Shown here: one piece after another, positions 1-6,456 of the stretch
Layout of the letters: each line of letters begins with the position of its first letter
Position numbering within the stretch: position 1 is the stretch's first letter
Assembly (NCBI GenBank): GCA_946404705.1
Contig: CAMJES010000100.1
Coordinates: forward strand, 1 to 7,669
DNA length: 7,669 nt
Direction of reading: 5' to 3'
DNA from: an uncultured Ruminococcus sp.
GTDB taxonomy: Bacteria; Bacillota; Clostridia; Oscillospirales; Ruminococcaceae
The notes under the pieces: generated by a model
Databases searched by the model: none
The model's input: the letters and a program-made list of their open reading frames with translations, nothing else
What the model was told of the DNA's origin: nothing
Made by a program: the position numbers and the translations under genes

Positions 1-1364
1 TTTTCCTGAACGATAGTCGCAAGCTCCATCATCTGCATCTGGAACGAACCGTCGCCGCATATAACAACGACTTCCTTCTCGGGAGCAGCCATTTTAGCGC
101 CGACTGCCGCAGGAACGGAGTAACCCATTGTACCCATTCCGCCGCTTGTGAGGAATCTTCCGCCCTTTTTGATGTTGAAATTGTTGCAAGCCCATATCTG
201 GTTCTGTCCGACATCGGCAACGCAGACGGAATTATCGGGGAGCGCCTGTGAAAGCTTGCGTATAAACATTTTCGGGTTTACATAGCCTTCGGTTTCGTTC
301 TCTGTCGGAACGGAATTCTTAACCTTTGTAAGCTCGGCAAGCCATTCGGGACGGTCTTTCTTTTCGATATATTCGGTAAGCTCGGTAAGGATAGCCTTGC
401 AGTCGCCTACAAGCGGAATATCCACCGCAATATTCTTTCCTATCTCAGCAGGGTCTATATCAATATGTATTATCTTCTTGTTTTCGGCAAGGAAGCTCGG
501 GGAGGTGACAGCTCTGTCGCCAACTCTTGCGCCGATAAGTATAAGCGTGTCGCACTCGCTGACAGCTCCGTTAGCGGTCTTTACGCCGTGCATACCGAGC
601 ATACCCATATAAAGAGGGTGGTCGGTCGGGAAAAGGCTTATGCCCATCATTGTCGAAACCGCAGGAATTCCCGATTTTTCGGCAAAAGCGACAAGCTCTT
701 CGACTGCGTCTGACGCAAACACACCGCCGCCTGCGCATATAAGCGGTCTTTCGGCAGCTTCAAGCGCCTTAGCGATCTTCTTCACCTGCATTGTATTGCC
801 CTTGAAGGTGGGCTTGTATGTACGCATAGAAACGTCTTCGACAGGCTCGTACTTGATAAGCGCCTGCTGGACGTCTATCGGGACATCTATGAGAACGGGG
901 CCTCGTCTGCCCGTTCCTGCGATATGGAAAGCCTCCTTGAAGATTCTCGGGAGGTCGTTCGGGTTTTTAACGAGGTAGCTGTGCTTAACGAACGGCATTG
1001 CGGAGCCGGTTATGTCGGCTTCCTGAAAAACGTCGCAGCCGATCTGATCAGTAGAAACCTGACCGGTGATGCAGATTATCGGAATGCTGTCGGCGTAAGC
1101 GGTAGCAATAGCGGTAATAAGATTAGTCGCGCCGGGGCCCGATGTTGCGATGCAGACAGCCGGCTTGTTGGTAATTCGTGCGTAGCCGTTAGCGGCGTGA
1201 CCTGCATTTGCTTCATGCCTTACGAGAACATGATGGATATCGCTTTTGTAAAGCTCATCATAGAAAGGGCAGATAGCGGCTCCGGGATAACCGAAGACGA
1301 CCTTGACACCTTCTTGCTCCAGGCATTTAACCATAGCTGCGGCGGCTTTAATCTTTTCAGTCAT
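1..1364 (-). CDS. ilvB: Acetolactate synthase large subunit, 3' end cut by window edge
   Basis: The enzyme condenses two pyruvates, or pyruvate with 2-oxobutyrate, as the first common step of valine, leucine and isoleucine synthesis. It is a cytosolic ThDP-, Mg- and FAD-dependent enzyme. The frame is open from the ATG at 1364 to the left edge, giving 454 codons; family members usually have about 550-600, so roughly the last 100 residues are missing. Visible motifs are GYPGAA (25-30), RHEANAGHAANGYAR (49-63) with the ThDP-activating Glu51, SGPGATN in the PYR domain, GQVSTDQIGCDVFQEAD, a central FAD-linked domain, and the GDGSF ThDP/Mg motif at 437-441. GGAGTG lies 6 nt before the ATG, which supports this start. 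The residue after Glu51 is Ala where most homologues have Gln. A regulatory subunit gene (ilvN) may follow off the left edge. Annotation as biosynthetic ALS is firm; another ThDP enzyme such as a catabolic ALS is less likely. Confidence 0.96.
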   Translation of the reverse strand, partial: MTEKIKAAAAMVKCLEQEGVKVVFGYPGAAICPFYDELYKSDIHHVLVRHEANAGHAANGYARITNKPAVCIATSGPGATNLITAIATAYADSIPIICITGQVSTDQIGCDVFQEADITGSAMPFVKHSYLVKNPNDLPRIFKEAFHIAGTGRRGPVLIDVPIDVQQALIKYEPVEDVSMRTYKPTFKGNTMQVKKIAKALEAAERPLICAGGGVFASDAVEELVAFAEKSGIPAVSTMMGISLFPTDHPLYMGMLGMHGVKTANGAVSECDTLILIGARVGDRAVTSPSFLAENKKIIHIDIDPAEIGKNIAVDIPLVGDCKAILTELTEYIEKKDRPEWLAELTKVKNSVPTENETEGYVNPKMFIRKLSQALPDNSVCVADVGQNQIWACNNFNIKKGGRFLTSGGMGTMGYSVPAAVGAKMAAPEKEVVVICGDGSFQMQMMELATIVQE

Positions 1365-1398
1365 CCTAATCACTCCAAACATAATAAATATACCTATT

Positions 1399-1427
1399 AT
1401 TATAATATTTTTTGGAATTAAAGTCAA
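1399..1427 (-). promoter_or_regulatory. Sigma-A promoter of ilvB
   Basis: On the minus strand TTGACT (1427-1422) and TATAAT (1404-1399) are separated by exactly 17 nt, a near-consensus housekeeping promoter. Transcription should start near 1392, leaving about 28 nt before the ATG at 1364. That is too short for a T-box or leader-peptide attenuator, so any control of this promoter probably acts at initiation. Confidence 0.85.
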
Positions 1428-1497
1428 CCGATATTTTATTAATTTACAAATATTGCGATATTTAAATAAGTTATAGAGGGTATAACAGCAGGAGTTT

Positions 1498-1562
1498 TAA
1501 TGCGTAATTCGTAATGCGTAATTTTTAAATTCGGAATTAGGAATGCGGAATTCGGAATTATT
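1498..1562. repeat. Degenerate heptamer array (GTAATTC / GTAATGC / GGAATTC units)
   Basis: The stretch is built mostly of 7-bp units: GTAATTC, GTAATGC, GTAATTT, then GGAATTA, GGAATGC, GGAATTC, GGAATTA. The 23-bp block at 1540-1562 matches 7579-7608 exactly except that the latter carries one additional heptamer, so the two loci share a repeat family that gains and loses units. No coding role is apparent. Confidence 0.75.
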
Positions 1563-1659
1563 TATGTTCTGAAGATTTTTTGTAAAACCGACAATTCTGC
1601 GTAGAGGCGGATTCTATATCAGACCGTTGATAACGTTGGTTTCCGCTATAAAATCTTAA

Positions 1660-1698
1660 GGAAAAAACAATAAACCGCAGAAACGAAAATCTGCGGTT
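1660..1698 (-). terminator. Rho-independent terminator downstream of galK
   Basis: A perfect 9-bp stem (AACCGCAGA at 1673-1681 with TCTGCGGTT at 1690-1698) encloses an 8-nt loop. Read on the minus strand it is followed by TTATTGTTTTTT, the expected U-rich tract. It lies about 135 nt beyond the galK stop codon and would end the lipoprotein-galK transcript before ilvB. The plus-strand reading also has T-rich sequence, but no plus-strand gene enters here. Confidence 0.75.
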
Positions 1699-1801
1699 CA
1701 TCTGTTTATGTTTTTTCGGATAAGCTCCGATTTCGTAAAACCCGTAATATTGTGTTGTTTTCTATTGCTGCTTAGTTTCGTAATAATTACGCATTAAAAA
1801 C

Positions 1802-1836
1802 AACTCCAAACTCCACTCTACAAACTCCAGACTCAC
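1802..1836. repeat. Heptamer array AACTCCA overlapping the galK stop codon
   Basis: AACTCCA occurs at 1802-1808, 1809-1815 and 1823-1829, with CTCTACA in the intervening 7-bp register and a decayed unit at 1830-1836. On the galK strand the unit reads TGGAGTT. The array runs into the galK stop (1833-1835), so the last codons of galK may derive from repeat sequence. The outer end overlaps the right inverted-repeat arm of the 1491-1807 segment. Confidence 0.6.
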
Positions 1837-3083
1837 TCCAGTCCCATTTCCGTTCCGCCGACAGGGCGTATAAACAGCTTATGGCATGAACCCTCTCCGA
1901 AAACTGCGTCCTGCGCATAGATGAATTCGGACAGAAGCTCATTCGGCACGAATGCTTGTATCGTTCCTGCAAAGCCGCCGCCGTGTACTCTTGACGCGCC
2001 TTTGTTTCCGAGGACGCGCTCGGCGGTGTAAAGTCCCATTGCAACGCCCTGCTCGTTCGGAGCCTTATTTGCATAGACGTTCTGCAGGAATTTATACGAG
2101 CTGTTTCCGCTTGCTCTGATCGCTGCAAGGAATGAATCCATATCTCCTGTTTTGAGCGCTTCTGCTGCCGCTTCAACGCGCTTGTTTTCGTCAAAGAAGT
2201 GTGCTGCTCTCAGCACGGCTCTGTCGCCGCAGGTCTTGCGAAGCTCGCCCATTCTTGCGAAGAACTCGTCTTCATCAGCTTCGCGGAGGACTGCTTTTCC
2301 GAGTGCGGCTGCAACTGCTTTCATTTCCGCAGGGATCGCTGCATACTCGGGGGTAAGGTCTGCGTGGCTGCCCTTTGTATCGACGATGCAGAGGTTATAG
2401 CCGTAGTCGGTTATATTAAACTCGATAGGAACGATTATCGGATACTGCGTTTTCTTAAAGTCGATATAAACAAATCCGCCGACCGAAGCTGCCATCTGGT
2501 CGAGAAGACCGCTCGGCTTGCCAAAATACTCGTTCTCCGCAAACTGCGATATCTGCGCCGCCTTTACTGCGCTTACGGTGTTATCGTTGTAAAGTCCCGA
2601 CAGGATGCTTGCGACAAGCACTTCGAATGCTGCCGAAGACGAAACGCCGCTGCCCTTCATAACGTCCGAGGTCATATAAGCCTTAAATCCGCCGATCTTA
2701 AGGTTGTTTTTCGCAAAGCCTGCCGCAACGCCTCTTACAAGCGCAGGAGTCGAGTCCTTCTCCTCGGATTTTGCTCCAAGCTCTTTTGTATCGACCGTGA
2801 AAATGGGATAGCCTTCAGATTTTACGGTGATAATGCCGTCATCGGTCGGCACGGCAAATGCGATAATGTCGAGATCGACTGCCGCTGCGAGGACTTTTCC
2901 GTTGTTATGGTCGGTATGGTTTCCGCTTACCTCGGTTCTGCCCGGAGCGGAAAAAACTCTCACTCCGTCCTGAACGCCGAATTCTTTGACGAAGCTTTCC
3001 TCTGCGTTTTTATAGCGTGTTTTCTGACGGTCGAGCGCGTCCTCACCGTAGAGTTTTATAAGTTCCGAATCCTTGATATTCAT
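1833..3083 (-). CDS. galK: Galactokinase-family sugar kinase (GHMP superfamily)
   Basis: Family members phosphorylate galactose at C1 with ATP in the Leloir pathway, in the cytosol. The 416-residue protein is near the usual 390-420. It has the galactokinase signature region at 46-70 (APGRTEVSGNHTDHNNG), the GHMP ATP-binding loop GSGVSSSAA at 144-152, the catalytic-base Asp195 in GLLDQM, Tyr247 in the PEY segment that normally contacts the sugar, and the C-terminal GHMP motif RVHGGGFAGT at 365-374. The start is set by GGAGGG 6 nt before the ATG. It follows the lipoprotein gene by 20 nt, so the two are co-transcribed. Unusual: the Glu of the classical GEHTD motif is Asn55 here, and Tyr after the Asp is His59. 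In characterised galactokinases that Glu contacts the sugar, so the substrate could be a galactose relative. Clostridial proteins of this type are usually annotated as galactokinase. Confidence 0.9.
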   Translation of the reverse strand: MNIKDSELIKLYGEDALDRQKTRYKNAEESFVKEFGVQDGVRVFSAPGRTEVSGNHTDHNNGKVLAAAVDLDIIAFAVPTDDGIITVKSEGYPIFTVDTKELGAKSEEKDSTPALVRGVAAGFAKNNLKIGGFKAYMTSDVMKGSGVSSSAAFEVLVASILSGLYNDNTVSAVKAAQISQFAENEYFGKPSGLLDQMAASVGGFVYIDFKKTQYPIIVPIEFNITDYGYNLCIVDTKGSHADLTPEYAAIPAEMKAVAAALGKAVLREADEDEFFARMGELRKTCGDRAVLRAAHFFDENKRVEAAAEALKTGDMDSFLAAIRASGNSSYKFLQNVYANKAPNEQGVAMGLYTAERVLGNKGASRVHGGGFAGTIQAFVPNELLSEFIYAQDAVFGEGSCHKLFIRPVGGTEMGLE

Positions 3084-3103
3084 TTTATACCCTCCGTATT
3101 TAT

Positions 3104-4384
3104 TTAACTCACCATTACCGCAAGTATAGTCAAACCTTTATCCTCCGAACCCTCGGCAGGCTTAATTTCAATGGTGTGTTTTGCTGTATCCTTGGCAAGA
3201 AGCACCTGTTTGGGGAACGCGTAATTTCCCCATCCGCCCGAGAAGTCGCCTTCAAGCTTGCCCTTGCGTTCGCCGTCAACATAGACCTCGTATGTACCGC
3301 TCTTTCCGTCAACGGTCTTAAGATAGAGTATTCCGAGGTTTTGGCACTCAGTTTCAAATGTGAGCGTACCGCCGCCCGAGGTTATCCAGTTGTCGGGGAA
3401 CTGCGTATAAACGCTGTTCTGACCTGCTTCAAAACCGTCTGCGGTATATTCCATCTGTGAAGCGTTCAGCAGCTTCGCATTTTTATAATAGTCGTTTGTA
3501 AAGCCCTCTGTATCGAACTTCGCCACTTCGGCAGCGAGCGCGGCGGTATCGGACGAATATACTCCGTCAAGATAGCGTGACAAAAGCTGACCGATAATGT
3601 CGTGACCGATATCGTTCGGGTGGATATTGTCGGGGGAGATATCCTTCCACGCAAGCGTTCCTGCCGCAACTTCGGGATAGACCGCCTCACGGTAGCTTAT
3701 CATAGGCAGGTCGTAGGCAGCGCCTATCTCCTTGTGAACGTCCTGCAAGCTTGTTCCGTTTTCCTGCGTTGTGAAAAGGAGTATAACGGCAGGGTCGTTT
3801 TCCGCCGAAAGCACCTTTCGCACAAGGCTGTCATAAGAATACTTATTCATAGTTTTATCGGTGTCATTTACCGAGAATTCTATGACAACAACATCGGGAG
3901 AATAGGATAAAAGCTGTTCGTCCGCGCGGTGAACGCCGAGATAGGAGTCTGTTCCGCCGATGCCAGCATTAACGGTGTTTACCTCACATTCGGGGAATTT
4001 TTCCTGCCACCACGCGAAGAACTTTGAGGCATAGCAGTTGTTTGTGTTTGAAGCAGCTGTTCCCTGAGTAATAGAGCCGCCTATCACAGCAACGGTTATG
4101 CTTTCGCCCTTTTTAGCTTTTTCCATTGCGGCGGCAAGTCTTGAAGTGTTGCCCTCGTTTAAGAAAGCGCGGTTATACATCTTGTCGGTAACTCCGCCCG
4201 AAAGGTCGAACGGAACGCTCGGGTCAACTGCGTTTTCATCGACTGCTTCGGTGACCTGCGCGGTGCTTTCCGTAACAGCCGCCGTACCGGGATCCGATCC
4301 TGCGCCGACGTTTCCGCAGCCGCCGAGCATTGCAAGGCAAATAACGGCAGTCAGAACAGCGGATAGTTTTTTTCTGTTCTTCAT
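3104..4384 (-). CDS. SGNH/GDSL-hydrolase lipoprotein with C-terminal beta-sandwich domain
   Basis: This is a predicted surface-anchored esterase, probably removing acyl (acetyl) groups from polysaccharide; the substrate is inferred. Residues 1-23 form a lipoprotein signal: basic start, hydrophobic core and lipobox LGGC with Cys23. A Thr/Ser/Ala/Glu-rich linker runs to about 60. The SGNH domain (about 70-280) shows block I GGSIT with nucleophile Ser104, block II around NAGIGG (139-144), block III SVND with Asn173, and block V DNIHP with Asp252 and His255, so the triad is complete. Residues about 310-426 have a glycine- and aromatic-rich, beta-strand pattern typical of a jelly-roll or carbohydrate-binding accessory domain. 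AAGGGA lies about 8 nt before the ATG. It is the first gene of an operon with galK. The domain order is the reverse of CE2 enzymes. The exact esterase family cannot be named from sequence alone. Confidence 0.88.
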   Translation of the reverse strand: MKNRKKLSAVLTAVICLAMLGGCGNVGAGSDPGTAAVTESTAQVTEAVDENAVDPSVPFDLSGGVTDKMYNRAFLNEGNTSRLAAAMEKAKKGESITVAVIGGSITQGTAASNTNNCYASKFFAWWQEKFPECEVNTVNAGIGGTDSYLGVHRADEQLLSYSPDVVVIEFSVNDTDKTMNKYSYDSLVRKVLSAENDPAVILLFTTQENGTSLQDVHKEIGAAYDLPMISYREAVYPEVAAGTLAWKDISPDNIHPNDIGHDIIGQLLSRYLDGVYSSDTAALAAEVAKFDTEGFTNDYYKNAKLLNASQMEYTADGFEAGQNSVYTQFPDNWITSGGGTLTFETECQNLGILYLKTVDGKSGTYEVYVDGERKGKLEGDFSGGWGNYAFPKQVLLAKDTAKHTIEIKPAEGSEDKGLTILAVMVS

Positions 4385-4593
4385 TTTGATTTTCCCTTCA
4401 TATAAAAATTGTATCCTTCTAAAAATTCATACTAATTCCAAATCGTTCTATAGACAAAGCCGACAGATAGAATAATCCAAGTAGGTAAACTTGTTTACCT
4501 TGGAGGGCGACCGCAGGAAGGCTTGCCGCCTTTCAAGGGAGCCTTACGGTTGAATTGGAATTAGTATCAGATCAAACCTATTTGACCGATATT
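4385..4593 (-). promoter_or_regulatory. Long structured 5' leader of the lipoprotein-galK operon
   Basis: With the promoter at 4600-4628, transcription would start near 4593, giving about 209 nt of leader before the ATG at 4384. Most of it is the inverted-repeat element at 4430-4566. As RNA the element can close with a 13-bp helix around three hairpins. One is ACCG/CGGU plus AAGGCU/AGCCUU. The second is CCAA-GGUAAA paired with UUUACC-UUGG (3-nt bulge). The third is UUCUAU/AUAGAA. I do not recognise a known riboswitch. It may be a regulatory leader or simply a transcribed inserted element. Confidence 0.4.
4430..4566. mobile_element. MITE-like element with 13-bp perfect terminal inverted repeats
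   Basis: ATACTAATTCCAA at 4429-4441 recurs inverted as TTGGAATTAGTAT at 4555-4567. Trimming one base each side gives an element flanked by TCA at 4427-4429 and 4567-4569, a possible 3-bp target duplication, although a 3-bp match could be chance. The interior is GC-richer than the flanks and carries the imperfect hairpin at 4477-4503 and a second stem-rich block at 4506-4549. It encodes no protein. It sits between the operon promoter and the first start codon, so it is transcribed. A structured-RNA gene or leader is the alternative reading. Confidence 0.5.
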
Positions 4594-4599
4594 ATATTA

Positions 4600-4628
4600 A
4601 TTATATCAAACTTTTCTTTTGATTGCAA
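4600..4628 (-). promoter_or_regulatory. Sigma-A promoter of the lipoprotein-galK operon
   Basis: On the minus strand TTGCAA (4628-4623) and TATAAT (4605-4600) are spaced by 17 nt, and TGA immediately before the -10 gives an extended -10. A second TATAAT lies at 4596-4591. No better promoter is visible between the inverted-repeat element and the start codon; TACAAT near 4411 lacks a good -35. The promoter lies just downstream of the GH9 terminator, so the operon is transcribed independently of the GH9 gene. Confidence 0.75.
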
Positions 4629-4657
4629 TAACAATCCTGCCGATTTATGTAAATAAT

Positions 4658-4695
4658 TCAAAACAGAAAAATCTCCGCCCTGTAACAGAGCGGAG
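4658..4695 (-). terminator. Rho-independent terminator of the GH9 gene
   Basis: CTCCGC (4673-4678) pairs with GCGGAG (4690-4695), and the stem continues after one mismatch as a short CTG/CAG helix over a TAA loop. On the minus strand it is followed by ATTTTTCTGTTTT. It begins 5 nt after the GH9 stop codon, making that gene a single-gene transcription unit. Confidence 0.8.
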
Positions 4696-4700
4696 AAGTT

Positions 4701-6332
4701 TTACATCTTATCAAAAAACGCCGTAACGAACAGCATAGCCGAGTTTGCGAAAAGGATCGTTTCGTTTGTCGAAAAGCATATTTTGTTGTCGCAGTAGCAT
4801 TTCGCGCGCGGCGTTCCCCGTGGGATATTCCACCTTGCGAACGGGTCTTTTGCTTCATCGTCGGCGCAGACGCCTATAACAAGCAGACCCGGAACGGGAT
4901 CGTCCGTTTCCGAAAAGGCGGAAAGGCGGTGGTGCGGATTTCTGACAGGATTTTCTCCAACGCCCGTAACAAAGCATTGTCCGAGCGGATTTTTGCCGAG
5001 GATATAGTCAAACTGGTCTGCGGCGGCGTTGACATACTCTCTGCTGTGGAAGAAAATATTCGCCACGATAAGCACCATTGCGCGGTTAAGAATGTTGATA
5101 TTTGTAAAATAATTGTATTCGGAGAGCGACTGCGCCGTTCTAAAGCCGTTGTTCTCGGATAAACCGATTATGTTGTCGGCTTCAATGCGGTATTGCAGAC
5201 GGATATGGCGGTCAACTTCAAGATCTTTCATCCTGTCGGTCGTAATATATGCCAGCGCCCCGAAGCCGCCTGCGCCGAAGCAGGTGAATTCCGTTGCGCA
5301 GACGTTTTTATACAGCTGATGTATCTTTTTTCGGAAGGATTCCTCACCTGTGAGCGAATAAAGCTCGCATACCGTCCAGAACAGCGTGTCGGTGAGGTTT
5401 TTCGGGCGTATATCGCCGCTTGAAGTGTGCGTAAATTCGGGAGGATTCACAAAATGCTGAGGTTCATTGCAGGAGGAAAGCCATATCCAACCGCTGAACG
5501 CCGCTGACTGAAGCAGATCGGCAAAATCCTTGTCGAATTCTTCATATATACCGCTTGCAAGCGCCGCAACAGCCGTAAAGCAGGCGGTCGCCTGAAAAGA
5601 TACAGGCGCGACAAGCTGAAGCTCGTGGTCATTTTCGGGTCGGGCGAAAACGCTGACGTTCTGAGTCGAAACCTTATGATAAACTCCGCCGCTGCGTGAC
5701 TGCATTTTCAAGAGCCATACAAGCTCGGTCTTGCATTCGGCAAGTATATCGGGGAGATCGGGCGAAGCACCGGGGATGCTGCCCCTGCTGCAGAATTCCG
5801 CAGGGAACATTTTGTATGCATAAAGCATATGTCCGAGGGCGATGCAGGCGCTCGGCACGGCTTTTACATAGCTGCCCGAATCGTGCCAGCCGCCCGAAAC
5901 ATCGAGCGTTCTTTCGCGGTTTTCTATAAGCTCCGCAGGCTCGCAATGGCATTTCGGGTGAGCATATTCGGGAATAACAGCAGAGTTTTCTTCGCTGACC
6001 TCGCCGCAGCGGTTGTAGTAAAATCCCTGCAGCATAGTTGTTTTCAGGCCGCTGTAAGGGCGTTCCTTTATGTCAAATTCGTAAGAGCGTTTTCTGCCTA
6101 TTTTTATATAGTATCTTCCGGGCAGCCTGAACGAGGAGAAATCCGCGATCGCAGAAGTTTCGCCCGAGGCTTCGTCAAAGGCAGGCTCGGAAAGCTGCCC
6201 CGTGAGCATAATTTTATCGGTGGCGCAGTCGGCAAGACTGAAATATTCGGACTGGGAAACGCCTGTAACAACTGCCGTTTTCGGCCCGTAAAGCTCGTAG
6301 CCGAGCTGATTGATATAGAATTTTGCTTTCAT
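4701..6332 (-). CDS. Glycoside hydrolase family 9 protein, cytosolic, catalytic-base Asp replaced by Ser
   Basis: GH9 enzymes are inverting beta-1,4-glucanases, cellodextrinases or related exo-enzymes. This 543-residue protein begins directly with the Ig-like domain (INQLGY at 7-12, to about 90), followed by an (alpha/alpha)6 catalytic domain. Residues 146-156 align with the GH9 motif normally GGW/YxDAGD: Asp151 is kept, but the second Asp, the usual base, is Ser154 (codon AGC). The VTGVGENPVRNPHHR segment ends in the conserved His/Arg motif (465-469). YCD...STNE carries Asp515 and the general acid Glu524 and fits the second GH9 signature at all but one position. There is no signal peptide, dockerin or CBM, so it should be intracellular. 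I chose the ATG at 6332 because GGCGGTGAT sits 7 nt before it; a GTG at 6344 lies inside that ribosome site. The frame is intact, so this is not an obvious pseudogene. Activity and substrate are uncertain. Confidence 0.88.
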   Translation of the reverse strand: MKAKFYINQLGYELYGPKTAVVTGVSQSEYFSLADCATDKIMLTGQLSEPAFDEASGETSAIADFSSFRLPGRYYIKIGRKRSYEFDIKERPYSGLKTTMLQGFYYNRCGEVSEENSAVIPEYAHPKCHCEPAELIENRERTLDVSGGWHDSGSYVKAVPSACIALGHMLYAYKMFPAEFCSRGSIPGASPDLPDILAECKTELVWLLKMQSRSGGVYHKVSTQNVSVFARPENDHELQLVAPVSFQATACFTAVAALASGIYEEFDKDFADLLQSAAFSGWIWLSSCNEPQHFVNPPEFTHTSSGDIRPKNLTDTLFWTVCELYSLTGEESFRKKIHQLYKNVCATEFTCFGAGGFGALAYITTDRMKDLEVDRHIRLQYRIEADNIIGLSENNGFRTAQSLSEYNYFTNINILNRAMVLIVANIFFHSREYVNAAADQFDYILGKNPLGQCFVTGVGENPVRNPHHRLSAFSETDDPVPGLLVIGVCADDEAKDPFARWNIPRGTPRAKCYCDNKICFSTNETILFANSAMLFVTAFFDKM

Positions 6333-6427
6333 GAATTTTATCACCGCCGATCGGGAAAGTAATAAGTTGCTTTAGTGCTATAATTATACTATTATTTGAT
6401 GATTATTTTCTGTATATTTTTGAAAAA

Positions 6428-6455
6428 ATTATATAATTTTGCTTGAACATATCAA
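6428..6455 (-). promoter_or_regulatory. Promoter of the GH9 gene (divergent)
   Basis: On the minus strand TTGATA (6455-6450), a 16-nt spacer and TATAAT (6433-6428) form a good sigma-A promoter, predicting a leader of about 90 nt. A second TATAAT at 6388-6383 is closer to the gene but has no recognisable -35, so I rank it lower. The -35 region overlaps that of the opposing esterase promoter. Confidence 0.6.
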
Positions 6456-6456
6456 G
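6442..6456. promoter_or_regulatory. Palindromic operator candidate CTTGA-N5-TCAAG
   Basis: CTTGA (6442-6446) and TCAAG (6452-6456) form a perfect inverted repeat around ACATA. Each half overlaps the -35 hexamer of one of the two divergent promoters. A dimeric regulator bound here would block both genes. The symmetry may instead arise simply because two -35 elements face away from each other. Confidence 0.35.

Larger units (their letters stand above)
1491..1807. repeat. Segment bounded by terminal inverted repeats (MITE-like candidate)
   Basis: The 15-mer TTTTAATGCGTAATT at 1495-1509 recurs as a perfect inverted copy at 1785-1799. The match extends outwards to GGAGTT on both sides (1491-1496 and, inverted, 1802-1807), with about 4 extra bases in the right arm. 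The arms enclose about 300 bp without a credible gene. Inside are a heptamer array (1498-1562), a stretch at 1563-1659 where I see no feature, the hairpin assigned as the galK terminator (1660-1698), and AT-rich sequence at 1699-1784 with nothing recognisable. No transposase is present. It may be a small non-autonomous element, or just two copies of an intergenic repeat in opposite orientation. I could not identify a target duplication. Confidence 0.45.

Noticed and set aside
924..1421. 165-codon plus-strand open frame opposite the ilvB 5' end
   Set aside because: It covers the conserved PYR domain of acetolactate synthase on the other strand and runs through the ilvB promoter; no recognisable domain.
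1498..1562. Possible CRISPR array
   Set aside because: Units are 7 bp in direct tandem without spacers, and no cas genes are present.
1601..1660. Resemblance to a decayed intergenic repeat (GTAGAGGCGGATTC)
   Set aside because: Only a vague similarity from memory to common clostridial intergenic repeats; no second copy in this window supports it.
2199..3107. 302-codon open frame on the plus strand opposite galK
   Set aside because: It is antisense to a protein with full galactokinase motifs, has cysteine/arginine-rich composition typical of shadow frames, and no convincing ribosome site.
4429..4567. tRNA-like or known riboswitch fold
   Set aside because: The 13-bp closing helix does not match a tRNA acceptor stem, and no T-loop, CCA end or recognised riboswitch core motif (T-box, SAM, cobalamin, c-di-GMP) is visible.
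6333..6344. GTG start at 6344 for the GH9 protein (4 extra residues)
   Set aside because: The GTG is part of the GGTGAT ribosome binding sequence serving the ATG at 6332, and nothing resembling a ribosome site precedes it.
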